From Siphonodentalium dalli (Eukaryota > Mollusca > Scaphopoda > Gadilida > Siphonodentaliidae), in assembly GCA_032622095.1 (NCBI GenBank), contig CP136062.1, positions 9,391,710-9,455,709 on the forward strand: 64,000 nt of DNA. The letters run 5' to 3'. Below the pieces are notes generated by a model that was not told where the DNA came from, did not search any database, and was given only the letters and a program-made list of their open reading frames with translations. A program made the position numbers and the translations under genes. Of this stretch, positions 36,392 to 46,719 are shown piece after piece (the first letter of the stretch is position 1; each line of letters opens with the position of its first letter).

Positions 36392-36948
36392 ATTACGTAT
36401 AAAGTAGAATGAGTTTGATATACATTTTATCACATGATCAAATAAACGCGAAGCAACGTGAAGTATTCATCGAAGAAAACTATCATAAAAGTCAGCAATC
36501 GCAAGTCGTTTAAATAATGGCGTGACGTCATCGCACGTGCTAATATTACATGTGTGTCTTACCAATAATTATGAACCTGATTTTGTGAGTTAATTATGTG
36601 ATAAATTGTTATATTAAACGAACAACAGGTAATAATGCCAGGTGACCCTTGACTTCCGGTCTGTCTTCTATTTACACTCCATATATTATGCCTTCCAATA
36701 TTTTTCCAACCAGCTATAATCATGAAGAGTTTGAAAAGGTATGTCATTATATATACACCATTAAATACATCAAAGTGTCTTTATTTATCTGGGACTATTT
36801 CTTTACACGCGCAAACAATGAACAGTTACATAAAAAGTCATCCCATGTCTTATAGAAGCCGATGTTTGTTTAGCGTCCCATTTGTTGATTTAAGTTGATT
36901 TAAGTAGGTTTTGTCGAGGCTTTAGATCATGTAATAAATATAACCTAT

Positions 36949-37086
36949 AACTCGTCCCCAGAGTATAGGCTATAGCGGAATTTACAAAACTCGTCCACTA
37001 CATTAGCTCAGGACCTCAACAAAGGCTCGTCCAGTTCTAATTTTCTGGACTCGTTTTGTAAATTCCGCTATAAACTGGGACTCGTT
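36949..37086. repeat. Fold-back repeat, ~40-bp arms
   Basis: AACTCGTCCC...TATAGCGGAATTTACAAAAC on the left is complemented by GTTTTGTAAATTCCGCTATA...GGGACTCGTT on the right, with ~40 bp between arms. An ACTCGTCC motif recurs inside. Probably a small MITE. Confidence 0.65.
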
Positions 37087-37410
37087 GTAGATCCTCTCTT
37101 TATTGCACACCCTGATCCCTGGAACATGACAAATGTGGCAAGAATGAAAAAATACCAACCGGTATGATGGCAGTATCTCATTCTAATAACAATATATTGC
37201 TTATTGGTGAATTTGGATTTAGTTCGAAATAATATGATCATACTGTTGGCCCAATATTTTATTAATCAGAAGGCAATCACATCACCCAGGAATCTTCATG
37301 TCTTTTCATAACACTTTCTGTTAGACATATATGTACATTGTACAGCCACATTCAAGTGTAAATTATGACACTTTCCAAACGTAATAGAACAAGATTTACA
37401 TTCTCCAGAA

Positions 37411-38850
37411 TTGAAGCAGTGTATATTTTCCTTAGAACAAGTGGAGGGGGAGTTGTTTCTGGGAAGTCAAACAACCAAATACATCTGGGTGAACCGGAAA
37501 CGATTCCTCATCAATGATGGCCTTTTGTATAAGATACGCCACAATGGCGATCAAGTACTCGTAGTACCAAGCTACTATGCAGATCAAATTCTACCACTGG
37601 CCCATGACATACCAGCTTCAGGGCACCAAGGAATAGTACGAACACGCTCCCGGGTGAGGGCAAATTACTATTGGTATGGTATCTCCAATGACATCAAAAC
37701 TTTTGTAGAATCTTGCCCTCAGTGCAATCAGGGTAAAAAAACAACTCGCCACGCAAGGTGGGAGCAGGTACAGTACCATGCAGGGGTACCTATGGAGCGT
37801 GTCCATCTAGATTTTCTTGGGCCGTTACCTCTCAGTCACGATGGAAATCGTTACATTTTAATGATGGTTGACCAATTCTCGAAGTGGGTGGAATGCATAC
37901 CACTGCCGGACCAGACCGCAGAAACTGCCGCAATGGCAGCTGTGGATCAGTTTTTCTCCAGGTTCGGATGCCCACTACAAATCTTCACTGACCAAGGCGC
38001 CTGTTTCGAGAGCAAACTGTTCACCGCAATGTGTGAATTACTCCAAATACACAAGGCACGCACAACGCCTTACCGGCCTTCGTCTAATGGGGCTGTCGAA
38101 CGCCATAATCGGACTTTAATGAATGCAGTTCGATGTTATGTGGACAGGTCTCAGAAAAACTGGGACAAATACCTGCCACAGCTGGCCGGGGCCCTTCGGT
38201 CATCTGTTCATCGGTTGACCGGTCAGACTCCCAACAAGTTAATGTTGGGACGAGAAGTCAACCATCCATCTGATCTGGTTTTTAATTTCAAACAAACAGA
38301 AAGAGCCGAAAACATTCCTCAGTACATCCAGGGGCTTGAAAAAGAGACCAAACGATGCCACCAACTGGCCCGGGAGTCGTTAAAGACAGCAACTGCGAAA
38401 ATGAAACGGGACTATGATGTCACTATGCTAAAGCATAGTTACAAAGTAGGCGATCCCGTTTATTTGTTAGATACGGCAACCAAAAAGGGCCGAAACCGGA
38501 AACTATCTCCTTTTTGGAAAGGGCCGGGAGTAGTGGGCGAAGTGTATACCCCTTACTTGTTCAAGGTCTTTTTCCGGAACTCAATAGTGGTGGCTAATCA
38601 TGATCGGCTCAAAAAGTGCCATGACAAAACACATCCACCGTGGCTGGCCAAATGCCTGAACCTTTTTCTCACAACGGGGGAACTCTCTATGGTAAAGTCA
38701 AACGGGATCTATTGCCTGTGCCGCAAAGGTCGACAGGGCCAATTCATGATCCAATGCGATTACTGCAAAGAGTGGTACCATGGGGGATGTGTAAACATTA
38801 CGCCCGAAGAAGGGGAATCAATGGACGAATACCGGTGCCCACAATGCTAG
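37411..38850 (+). CDS. Retroelement integrase with C-terminal PHD finger (partial)
   Basis: Inserts element cDNA into host chromatin. Residue numbers count from the codon at 37411 (a TTG; the true start is upstream in the lost pol). Residues 65-105 form the HHCC zinc-binding domain (H65, H72, C102, C105). The catalytic core has D134, D194 and E230, an exact D,D-35-E spacing, in the contexts HLDFLG, FTDQG and NGAVERH. A GPY/F-like module lies near 364-386 (FWKGPGVVGEV). Residues 433-479 are a complete C4HC3 PHD finger: C435, C437, C449, C452, H457, C460, C476, C479, with W455 and Y434 where methyl-lysine readers have cage residues. The frame is open back to about 37369. The next ORF starts 22 bp downstream. 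The integrase looks intact; RT is missing. Confidence 0.88.
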   Translation: MKQCIFSLEQVEGELFLGSQTTKYIWVNRKRFLINDGLLYKIRHNGDQVLVVPSYYADQILPLAHDIPASGHQGIVRTRSRVRANYYWYGISNDIKTFVESCPQCNQGKKTTRHARWEQVQYHAGVPMERVHLDFLGPLPLSHDGNRYILMMVDQFSKWVECIPLPDQTAETAAMAAVDQFFSRFGCPLQIFTDQGACFESKLFTAMCELLQIHKARTTPYRPSSNGAVERHNRTLMNAVRCYVDRSQKNWDKYLPQLAGALRSSVHRLTGQTPNKLMLGREVNHPSDLVFNFKQTERAENIPQYIQGLEKETKRCHQLARESLKTATAKMKRDYDVTMLKHSYKVGDPVYLLDTATKKGRNRKLSPFWKGPGVVGEVYTPYLFKVFFRNSIVVANHDRLKKCHDKTHPPWLAKCLNLFLTTGELSMVKSNGIYCLCRKGRQGQFMIQCDYCKEWYHGGCVNITPEEGESMDEYRCPQC

Positions 38851-38872
38851 AAGAGGTTTTTATTTTTCAGAT

Positions 38873-40798
38873 ATGGCAGATTCAGACGCAATACTGTTGG
38901 AATCCGACGATGAGCCGACAACCGGCCGGTTGGACATGGCGATGGATGTGGCACAGGACCTGCCTCCAGTTGACAACCGATTGGAGTGGGCAGTAAGCAC
39001 GGGTAGGTTTCCAGATAATCCTACGATATCTCAAAGTGACCCTGAGCATGACAAAACCCCCTACCCCGTTTCAGGAGCCAGCGTGTCATCAATAACTGAT
39101 GCAGTGTTGGCATCAACGCTGGAAAACAAATGCCCAGGGGGGTCGGTTTTGATTCGGTCTCAGGCCCCCAATGAGAACGCCACAATGGTTGGGCTCACCG
39201 ACTGGTGTTCTTCCTGGGGGGGGGACTTATTGGAATTATTCACCCCAGAATCTGATCTACAAGACATGCAAGTTGACCACCCAAATTCCAATCCACACAG
39301 CTATAAAAATACCCCAGACCCCAAGCCTGATGGGGATGACATAACATATTCACCACAGGCCAGGGAAATAGATTCAGTTGAGGCTGTTTTGCAAGATTTG
39401 GACAGACACATTGACCATCTGTCCCAAACTAAACCAATTGTTTCTGTTTCAGGGCAACACACACCCAAATCTACGGCATACTCAATGAGTCATTGTCCCA
39501 TCACGTCCTGCCACCAACTGTCGAAAGGGCATGTGCGCAGTCACCTTCAGGGCAAACATCTTCCTCCCCACTGGTGGCAGCCGGATCGAGGACAAGGTCC
39601 GATCCCTAAAGTTTTCAGGGACCTGATTCGACAAGACCTTTTGAGATGTGCCACAAGTCTTTGCCCAGCACAGGGCACCGAGGGCAGGTCCGAACACCAG
39701 CTGTTGCAGGACCTGTTGGCCAAATTAAATGAAACACCGGACCGGGCGGCGATACCGGAGTCTTTCCAACTGGGCACAGAGATGAGCAAAACGCTCTCTT
39801 TGTTTGCGGAAGATCTCGGGATCGAGGTCCGCGTAGGAGGGCACCAAATTGCACCTACAATAAATTCCATTGCAGGTTTAGCTCACTGGAAAGTTTTAGT
39901 GGCAATCCTAAACAAATTGTCCGCAACTGAGCGGGCCAGGATCGAGGATTCGGTTACCTCCTTGTGGCTGATACAGATGTATAAAGACCGTATGTTCAAA
40001 GATCAGCTTAGTAGGAAAGCAGTCGTAGAGGCTCGCGGGAAGGTTGTGAAAGGGATGGCCCCCAATGAGGCTCCCGACCCGATTATTGCGGCGGTAATAA
40101 TTCATAACGCTTTCATGTCGGAAGGGGAACGTGGTATCGAGGCCACAAAGAGCGCTCGGGCCACTATTCGACCTGTCAAGAGACAACGAGAGTCTGCAAA
40201 GAGCCATCGACCAGCTGACCGCCCTGACAAGAGACGTCATCGCTCCGACAGCCGGAGGGAAAGGACGGCTAAGCAGTCGCGGTCGGACCGACCATCTGGA
40301 GAGCCGAAACAACAGCAGAAGCTGGCGGCCGCAGTCTGTCCACCTAACCCAGGCCGCAAACCATCGGCATCACAGAGTAGGCCATATAGTTCGGACGGAC
40401 GAGGGCGACCCACAACAACTGTGGCCCCTAAACCTAGCCACGGCAAGGAACGCAACTTTTCAGCATCGCAAGGTAGACCAGAGCAGTCAAGGGAGCGAGG
40501 GCGACCAACAACTGGGGCCCCTCAATCCCCAAGACACAGATACACCGGAAGGGATCATTCGAGACGGGGAGAGCATACGACGACCGTGGCTCCTCAGTCT
40601 TATCCCATGCCGGTGATACATGATGGAATAGACAGCCATTTCCATCTGAATCGGATAAACAGTACCTTCAAGATCAAGGCCACACATCCATTGCAAGCTC
40701 TGGACCAGACCCCTGTCCCCTGTCGTCAATGTCATCGGAGGTGTGGCCGTTTATTGCGACCCGGAGGAATTCCCAGATCCGAGATCTCTTCGGCATGA
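38873..40798 (+). CDS. Second ORF of the LTR element: zinc-finger-like, basic linker, TatD start
   Basis: Starts at an ATG 22 bp after the integrase stop and occupies the position of env in retrovirus-like elements, but has no signal peptide or membrane segment. Residues 1-200 are acidic and low in complexity. A C2H2-like motif lies at 208-229 (C208, C213, H220, then H224 or H229). Residues 245-420 are mostly helical with no domain I recognise. Residues 430-575 are strongly basic (Arg/Ser/Pro-rich), likely nucleic-acid binding or nuclear targeting. From 586 it reads IDSHFHLNRI, the N-terminal metal site of TatD nucleases (H589, H591). The frame is lost soon after, and the true continuation is in another frame from about 40690. 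The product of the middle region is unknown. Confidence 0.7.
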   Translation: MADSDAILLESDDEPTTGRLDMAMDVAQDLPPVDNRLEWAVSTGRFPDNPTISQSDPEHDKTPYPVSGASVSSITDAVLASTLENKCPGGSVLIRSQAPNENATMVGLTDWCSSWGGDLLELFTPESDLQDMQVDHPNSNPHSYKNTPDPKPDGDDITYSPQAREIDSVEAVLQDLDRHIDHLSQTKPIVSVSGQHTPKSTAYSMSHCPITSCHQLSKGHVRSHLQGKHLPPHWWQPDRGQGPIPKVFRDLIRQDLLRCATSLCPAQGTEGRSEHQLLQDLLAKLNETPDRAAIPESFQLGTEMSKTLSLFAEDLGIEVRVGGHQIAPTINSIAGLAHWKVLVAILNKLSATERARIEDSVTSLWLIQMYKDRMFKDQLSRKAVVEARGKVVKGMAPNEAPDPIIAAVIIHNAFMSEGERGIEATKSARATIRPVKRQRESAKSHRPADRPDKRRHRSDSRRERTAKQSRSDRPSGEPKQQQKLAAAVCPPNPGRKPSASQSRPYSSDGRGRPTTTVAPKPSHGKERNFSASQGRPEQSRERGRPTTGAPQSPRHRYTGRDHSRRGEHTTTVAPQSYPMPVIHDGIDSHFHLNRINSTFKIKATHPLQALDQTPVPCRQCHRRCGRLLRPGGIPRSEISSA

Positions 40799-41451
40799 TG
40801 GTTCTTGGAAGGTGGCCATTGGATGGCACCCCAAGAAAGCGGCACAGTGGAGTAGTAACCCGGCAGCCAGGGCTCGATTCACCAACTTGATCGGGCACCC
40901 GGAAGTCGCAGCCGTGGGAGAATTCGGCCTTGACCGGTCAAAACCCATGTCGAGGGACGAGCTGGTCAAGCAGGACGACTGTTTTTGAAGAGCTTCTTAG
41001 TGCCACAACGGTTACCTCTAAGCCGCTCATCCTTCATGTTCGAGGGCCGGGTGCAGATCCATACAGTTTGGACGTGAGTTATAACGCTCTAGCGAAAGTC
41101 ATTGACCACACCACAAAGGGTCAGACTATCCACCTCCATTGTTTCACGGGCACAAAGTCCCTGGTGGAATCATGGTCAAGTGCCAGACCAAACACATATT
41201 TTGGTATTACGGGAGCCTGTGCACTGTTCGACAACCGACAGTGCACAGCTGTCAGAGCAATCCGCCCCGACCGCCTACTTTTGGAGTCGGACGCGCCCCA
41301 TTTTGGCACCCCTCCAAGTCGACCTCACACGACACCAGCTGTCATCGGAGAAGTCGCCACGGTCCTGACGAGCATTTTGGAAACCACTCCAGAAGTGGTG
41401 CTGAGGAGGACAGTCCAAAATGCGCGGGATTGCTACGGCATCCGGAACTAG
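40612..41451 (+). pseudogene. TatD-family metal-dependent nuclease domain, frameshifted
   Basis: TatD proteins are TIM-barrel metal-dependent DNases acting on DNA 3' ends. The domain here is spread over three frames: it begins at the end of the previous ORF, continues in a second frame to about 40985 (AVYCDPEEF, AIGWHPKKA, VGEFGLD), then in a third to 41451 (ILHVRG, LHCFTG, GITGACALF, LLESDAPHF). All expected metal ligands are present: the HxH pair, the Glu of GEFGLD, the His of ILHVRG, the His of HCFTG and the Asp of ESDAP. The length, about 270 residues in total, is normal for the family. The two frameshifts look like single-base indels near 40690-40720 and 40980. The domain was recently functional, but this copy is not. 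Confidence 0.8.
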
Positions 41452-41529
41452 CCGAGTGCTAGCCGGTCAGCCATGTACATATATTCAATTTATCATTGGT
41501 TGTAAATCCATCCCCTCAGGAAGTTCTTC

Positions 41530-41549
41530 AAAATTAAAAGAGGGGATGG
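41530..41549 (+). promoter_or_regulatory. Polypurine tract of the LTR element
   Basis: The purine-rich stretch AAAATTAAAAGAGGGGATGG lies directly before the TG that opens the 3' LTR. It would prime plus-strand DNA synthesis. Confidence 0.65.
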
Positions 41550-41770
41550 TGTTGTGTAAATAGTCATGTGCTTGTTAAGAGTGCCCAAGGGAGGTCACTC
41601 GTGACGCCAGTTCCGACTGGGAAACGCAAACCCGGAACCAGGAGCCAGGTCTAGGAAGCGCGGGAACTGACGTCACGGCAGACGATTTCTAAATACAGAC
41701 CACAGCGGCAGCTTGTTATTATTCTGAGCAAAAGTGATCAACTAGAAGTTACTGATGATCTGGATTCACA
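41550..41770 (+). repeat. 3' LTR
   Basis: Begins TGTTGTGTAAATAGTC after the polypurine tract and ends GGATTCACA, about 221 bp, with TG...CA ends. No second copy is found upstream in the window, so the boundary at 41770 is inferred from the first suitable CA and could be off. A target duplication cannot be checked without the 5' end. Confidence 0.55.
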
Positions 41771-43010
41771 GTTAGGTGAGTCTAGTTTACTTAACCATTG
41801 TGTAGTCATTGTCTATAAGGTATAAAACACCCCTTTATACTTTATAAACACGGAACATCGACAGTAATAACTGTCTTTAAAATGAATGTAAAGAAGTCAT
41901 CGTAATTTCGCATTTATCACTTGTTTACCTGGATGTAATACAGGGCGCATATATTACCGATTAATCGACTAACCGTCGATTATAGCTGCCGATTAGTCGA
42001 TTATGAAAACTCATAGTCGTGGCAACCCTAGTATTTTCTGTTATCCTGTTTTCTCATCATTTCCTTTTCTAGTAGTATTATAAGGAAGCTGAAGTTGCAA
42101 GTTATTAAATGTTTGTGTCATTGGTGTTGATATTGTCTTTGTGTGTGAATAACATTCCAAGAAGAGAGCCCACAGAAAATAGTGGATTTGACATTTGTGT
42201 CATCATAGTCAGGATACAACAGTTCCATTTAATCTCTGATTGTGATTTTAATTTTACACCTGTCCAAAAAAATTGTCTGATGCCTTTTCAAAATGTATTC
42301 AGAACCAGTAAATGTCAGATCAGTGATCACAGAGTTGAACTTCTGATAGTTGATATAGTTATATAGTTATATGTGTCATAAGCAGGATGTAGATCCAAAA
42401 TATCCCTGAAAATAGAAAATAGAACACTTTAAGTATACAATAATACATACACAATACAGACATGATTTTAACAAGTGTGGTTGCACAACTAATCAATTGA
42501 TCAAGTGTATGCTGCATTGTAAGTAAGTACTCACTTCTTTTCATGGAGCTTGAACAGTTAAATAAAATGAACGACTAACAGTCCTTTTTTATGCCAAGCA
42601 ATTTGAACTACCGAGTACAACCATGTAATTTTTTGCTGACATCTAAAAGCATTGTTGTCAACATTAAAAATAAACAGTAGTAACTACTACTGTAGCTGGG
42701 ATACCAGGAGTTTGCTTTAATGAGGGTTAAATAATTATTGTGCTCACAAGTCATCCAAGCTAATTATTAGTGTCTCTTTGATTTGCCGTACCTATTCCAT
42801 GAGACACCTGAGACAGTTCCCCCTACATATATTCTAAGCTGATGACAAACACTCTTTATTGCTAATTATTAGTGCCACTTTAAAATCATCTGAGAAACAC
42901 AGCACCTATCCCACGACAATCCATGGGTCACGTTACAGTACCCCTGTGTATTAATTTTCCTACATATATTATTTTCTAAGCTGATACTACTTCATAGCTG
43001 ATGCTATTTA
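41771..43010. other. Intergenic, no gene supported
   Basis: AT-rich. At about 41943-42030 a short segment begins CAGGGCGCATAT and ends GGCAACCCTA with inverted ATTAGTCGATTA / TTAATCGACTAA blocks, resembling a small hAT-like MITE, but no 8-bp duplication is seen. Confidence 0.4.
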
Positions 43011-43014
43011 TTAA

Positions 43015-43155
43015 CCCTTTCCTGACTGGAGGTTCCTGAAATTTTGCAAAATCCCTGTGCCAATGCATTCTCTTATATATGCGAGTCGCCAATATGGCAC
43101 CTCACCTACTAATATAAAAGAGAATGCATTGGCCAAGTCAACCCCAGGAAAAGGG
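43015..43155. mobile_element. Small palindromic MITE related to 11417-11810
   Basis: The left end CCCTTTCCTG follows TTAA (43011-43014); the right end is CAGGAAAAGGG. The interior holds the same CCTGTGCCAATGCATTCTC palindrome as the MITE at 11417, with a degenerate right arm. The right flank is not TTAA. Confidence 0.6.
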
Positions 43156-44405
43156 AGCTATTGCTCCCACACCTATAATTACTGGCAATATTTTGTTCGC
43201 AGGTGCCAAAATTTGCACTTGTCAAAATGTTCACGGTCACTGTAATAGTTGATTAAGGTATATACATGTAGGTTGATCGAAGGTATATTTATAACCTTTC
43301 CCATCAGTTAAATTATGGGCACGTGAAAAGTTTAACTGGACATATGTCTATTCCACAATTCCACAGGTATTATTATTTTTTGCCAAATATGCTTGAGGGT
43401 TATCAGCGTTGGCCATGTGTTCTGTGATGGGAACCATTACTTAAACAGTTGCCACTATGATGCTAATAAGACATATATCTTTCAAGCTAAGTTTGCAGCG
43501 GTACAAGTAACTTAAAATGGTTGAGTTTTAACATGTACGTTTCCATGGTACTAGTAACTGCGATGAACAGTGGCTTGTCACTGGGGATCACTGTCCACTA
43601 AGCCACTCACCATGCACATGAGAAGATAAATTTACTTTGAGAAAAGTTCTACTGGTGTCAGCTTGTGTGAAACGAAAGGAGAACAATGTAATTGTACCTG
43701 CTCTCACTGATCGTTAGCTGACTAAACAATAAAAGAATTGAAAGACAGACCAATTGGGTTTTAACATAACCACAAATCATGTATGGTAGCGATTTCGCAT
43801 TCAGTAAGTTAATCCATTTTTATATCTCAGCTTACACATGGATAGGCCTACATGTACATGGGGAAAGCGAAAAAATGCATGGTTAACTGATCATGATGGA
43901 AGGCTTGCATGATAGTTGTTTCGGTTTAATGTATAGTGTTTTCACAATGGACTTGTGTTAGAAATTTTGTTTTGTATTTAAACAGGAAGAGGCAAAAGTG
44001 TAAAGTTCGGCAAAAAAATTAACGCTGTCGAGGAAAAACAAAATAGGTTTGATGTCCTAAACATGGATTTTGCTCAGTCAAAACATGGACATTTTTTTGG
44101 CCTTTTTATATGTACCGGTACTGGTGCATGCAGTACATTTACATGTATGTTGTGCATGGCGGTTCTCAAATATATATTCAACATCGATTAAGAACTGTAT
44201 CTGTATCTGCGTAAATTTAAAACTGAGCGAAAAATAATAATGTTCATACATGACTCATGAGTGTCAGAGAGACTATTATAATATTACAACTATTAGGATG
44301 AAAGTTTAAAAAAATAATAACTGGATCCAAGACAATTCCCGCTACGTACGGTATTTCCTTGGTATCATGATTAACTTGAAGATGAAGTGTATAAACATAC
44401 TAGTG
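43156..44405. other. Intergenic, nothing supported
   Basis: AT-rich unique sequence with short A or T runs. No open frame of note, no hairpin longer than ~12 bp, no tandem repeat. Confidence 0.5.
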
Positions 44406-44406
44406 T

Positions 44407-44745
44407 TGAAGGGGTCACTCTCACCAAAAAAAGTGCTGAAGGGTACACAGGATTTTCAAAATGTGCTGAAGGGTACACATGGTTTGAAATGTCGTTCTAA
44501 ATGACATTCAGTTTTCGTATCTGCCATGATTTCTGTTAGAGAATAATTGTTTACGTTCCAATGAATATTAAAATGTACTGAAAACAAACTGCTAATGGGC
44601 GCCAGACTTTCATAAACACAATTTAAGTAGTGGTGTTTGTGCGATTACAAACCCTGTGTACCCTTCACTCGGCTTCAGCACATTTTCAAACCATGTGTAC
44701 CCTTTGAAGTTGAACAGCACTTTTTTGGTTAGAGTGACCCCTTCA
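44407..44745. mobile_element. Fold-back MITE (~90-bp arms)
   Basis: The left end TGAAGGGGTCACTCTCACC and its complement at the right end (44745) enclose arms that both contain two GTGCTGAAGGGTACACA-type blocks. Arms at about 44407-44490 and 44650-44745. No ORF and no clear target duplication. Confidence 0.7.
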
Positions 44746-45720
44746 GCCATACTACTATTACTAGTAGTGTGAAGGTGAGGCCATTTGGTATTGCAGAATG
44801 GTTAATAATAATACCAGTTTTAGTTTACTCTGACAAGTTTCATTTCAAAACTGAAAACAAAGTTACAAACTGTTATACTTATATTAATAAACGGTACTGT
44901 ACTGTACTGTACTCTGTAGTCAGTGTTGTGTACGGCAGACTTATTGTATTATTCCATACTTTCTCATCAGGATTATCACCGTGAAAACCATTTTACCATC
45001 GCCGTGTGTCAGTGTTCTATCATTCGAAAAGTCAACAATGCGATAATTCGATCGCTTCCGTTCTGTCTAAATAATTTCTGGTCGCAGGTAATTACACCTT
45101 TGACAAAACTGTGTTCATAAATTAATTTTGTAGCTGTGTACGTAACATAATGATAGTACTCGCAAGTATAATCACAAATGAAGTAGATGCTTGATTCGTT
45201 CAAATTGTAATTTCTATATTTGTTGCAAGAGTGAATCGTGGAATTATGACTTTGAACCCGAGTCACTAAACTTGGAGTCAACGGTCAATAGTCAGTCTGC
45301 TATCGCCTTGGAATTGGTGAATTTGTTACATTCGCGGCCAAACAAGGCGTACCATGGTACATCCTACACCCGATAATGATCATGTACATGTACTCACCTT
45401 GTATATCATGATGTAAGCAGTTTTTTTCTCGCCCAACGCGTGTGTTGTAGTTGGTAATTCGTGGAAATAATAATCCGAGGTGGCGATTTTCAACTTTGTT
45501 TGAATAGCATCACTTGCCTAACAACCGTCTGTGAGCAACGTTGATTCTGATTGGTTAAGACAAACGCGATTACCCAATCGCTGCATATGTGGCTTGGGAA
45601 GACGAGTTCAAAGTTCAAAGTGTGTGTCGGGGTCATGATATATTTTTAGAAACTTATTTTTCGTTTAACAGTATTGCAGATCCAATGCTCTCCCAGCGTC
45701 GAGTGCGTACGCCCAGTACC
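44746..45720. other. Intergenic, nothing supported
   Basis: Low coding potential; small open frames only. A GTACTGTACTGTACT microsatellite lies near 44894-44912. A 90-codon minus frame (45009-45281) has no recognisable features. Confidence 0.45.
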
Positions 45721-45725
45721 AACTA

Positions 45726-45769
45726 AAGCCCACCGCCCCGCCCCTGCGGGGCGGAGCGTACGTGGGCTT
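45726..45769. repeat. GC-rich hairpin
   Basis: CCGCCCCGC and GCGGGGCGG form a 9-bp stem with loop CCCT, inside outer arms AAGCCCA / TGGGCTT. It stands out from the AT-rich surroundings. Immediately after it, satellite copies resume. AAGCCCACGTA near 32591 shares the outer arm sequence. Confidence 0.6.
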
Positions 45770-45774
45770 ATAAA

Positions 45775-46480
45775 TAAGTCGCTATTTTGACAACATTCAA
45801 TTTTTCAAACAACTTACTGTCATTTAAATGTTCAATGTAAATCAGAACTATTATGTTCTATATATAGTAACATTTCCTGTCCCAGATTGAAGAAAACACT
45901 ACTACAACTATGGCGACTTGTTACAATATTGTACATAATATTTAACTTATTAGAGTTTTCGAAATAAATAGTGTCAAATCAAAATGATATATTCTTCAAT
46001 AATGTACGTTACATGTGTACACGTATGGATGATTCATCATCTTGCTGTTCACTTGAGTTTGATCAATTATAAAGACATTTAAATTACCAGTATATGCAAG
46101 ATGGCTATTTTGACAACATTCACTTCTTCAAACAACTTACTACCATTTTAACAATGTTAATCAGGAATATTATGTTCTATATATAGTAACATTGCATGTC
46201 CCAGTTTGAAGAAGAAAACACTACTACAGATATGGCGACTTGTAACTTGTTACGATATTCTACGAAATATTTAACTTCTCAGAGTTTTCCGAAATAGAGT
46301 GTCAAATCAGAAATGGTATATACTTCAATAATGTACGGTACATGTACATAGTTTACTATCTTGCTATGCACTTGAGTTTGATCCATATGAAGAGATTCAC
46401 TTAATCAAACAACTTACTATCATTTTAAAGTTCAATGTCAACATTACTGGATCATGTTTTATATATGATCACAACTTATA
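45775..46480. repeat. Second array of the ~320-bp satellite
   Basis: Same unit and orientation as 13.6-15.15 kb: TTCTATATATAGTAAC at 45855 and 46174, with GGCGACTTGTTACAATATTG and CTTGAGTTTGATC blocks. About two units, then a degenerate one. Confidence 0.85.
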
Positions 46481-46710
46481 GTTGGTAGAAACTGATATGC
46501 TACAAGGGATAAATGACCATTTTGTCACAGTTACTATCTTGCTATGCACTTGAGTTTGATCAATATGAAGAGATTCACTTAATCAAACAACTTACTATCA
46601 TTTTAGAGTTCAATGTCAACATTACTGGATCATGCTTTATATATGATCACAACTTATATTTGGTAGAAACTGATATGCTACAAGGGACAAATGACCAATT
46701 TGACATAATT
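46349..46710. repeat. ~180-bp direct duplication derived from the satellite
   Basis: The segment from TACTATCTTGCTATGCACTT (about 46349) through CTACAAGGGATAAATGACC is repeated from about 46528 with few changes. The second copy happens to be open for 92 codons, but the first is interrupted, so no gene is called. Confidence 0.75.
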
Positions 46711-46719
46711 AGGAGCATG

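Larger units (their letters stand above)
37369..41770 (+). mobile_element. 5'-truncated LTR (Gypsy-type) retrotransposon
   Basis: Order: integrase with PHD finger (37411-38850), second ORF with TatD nuclease (38873-41451), polypurine tract (about 41530-41549) and 3' LTR (41550-41770). No protease, RT, RNase H, gag or 5' LTR is seen upstream, and the coding similarity fades by about 37369, so the copy is 5'-truncated. The element is clearly more GC-rich than its surroundings. The integrase type and the polypurine tract followed by a TG...CA unit point to a Gypsy-like LTR element; Ginger-type DNA transposons share such integrases but would lack an LTR. The clade is not determined. Confidence 0.8.

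Noticed and set aside
37390-37408. Splice acceptor (TTACATTCTCCAG) just before the integrase
   Set aside because: The frame stays open and integrase-like through it back to about 37369, so 5' truncation explains the edge better than splicing.
37411-38850. Ginger-type DNA transposon or domesticated integrase (GIN1-like)
   Set aside because: A polypurine tract and TG...CA unit follow the coding region, which fits an LTR element better; no terminal inverted repeats were found.
41943-42030. hAT-type MITE (CAGGG...CCCTA)
   Set aside because: Terminal match is only about five bases and no 8-bp target duplication is present; kept only as a remark.
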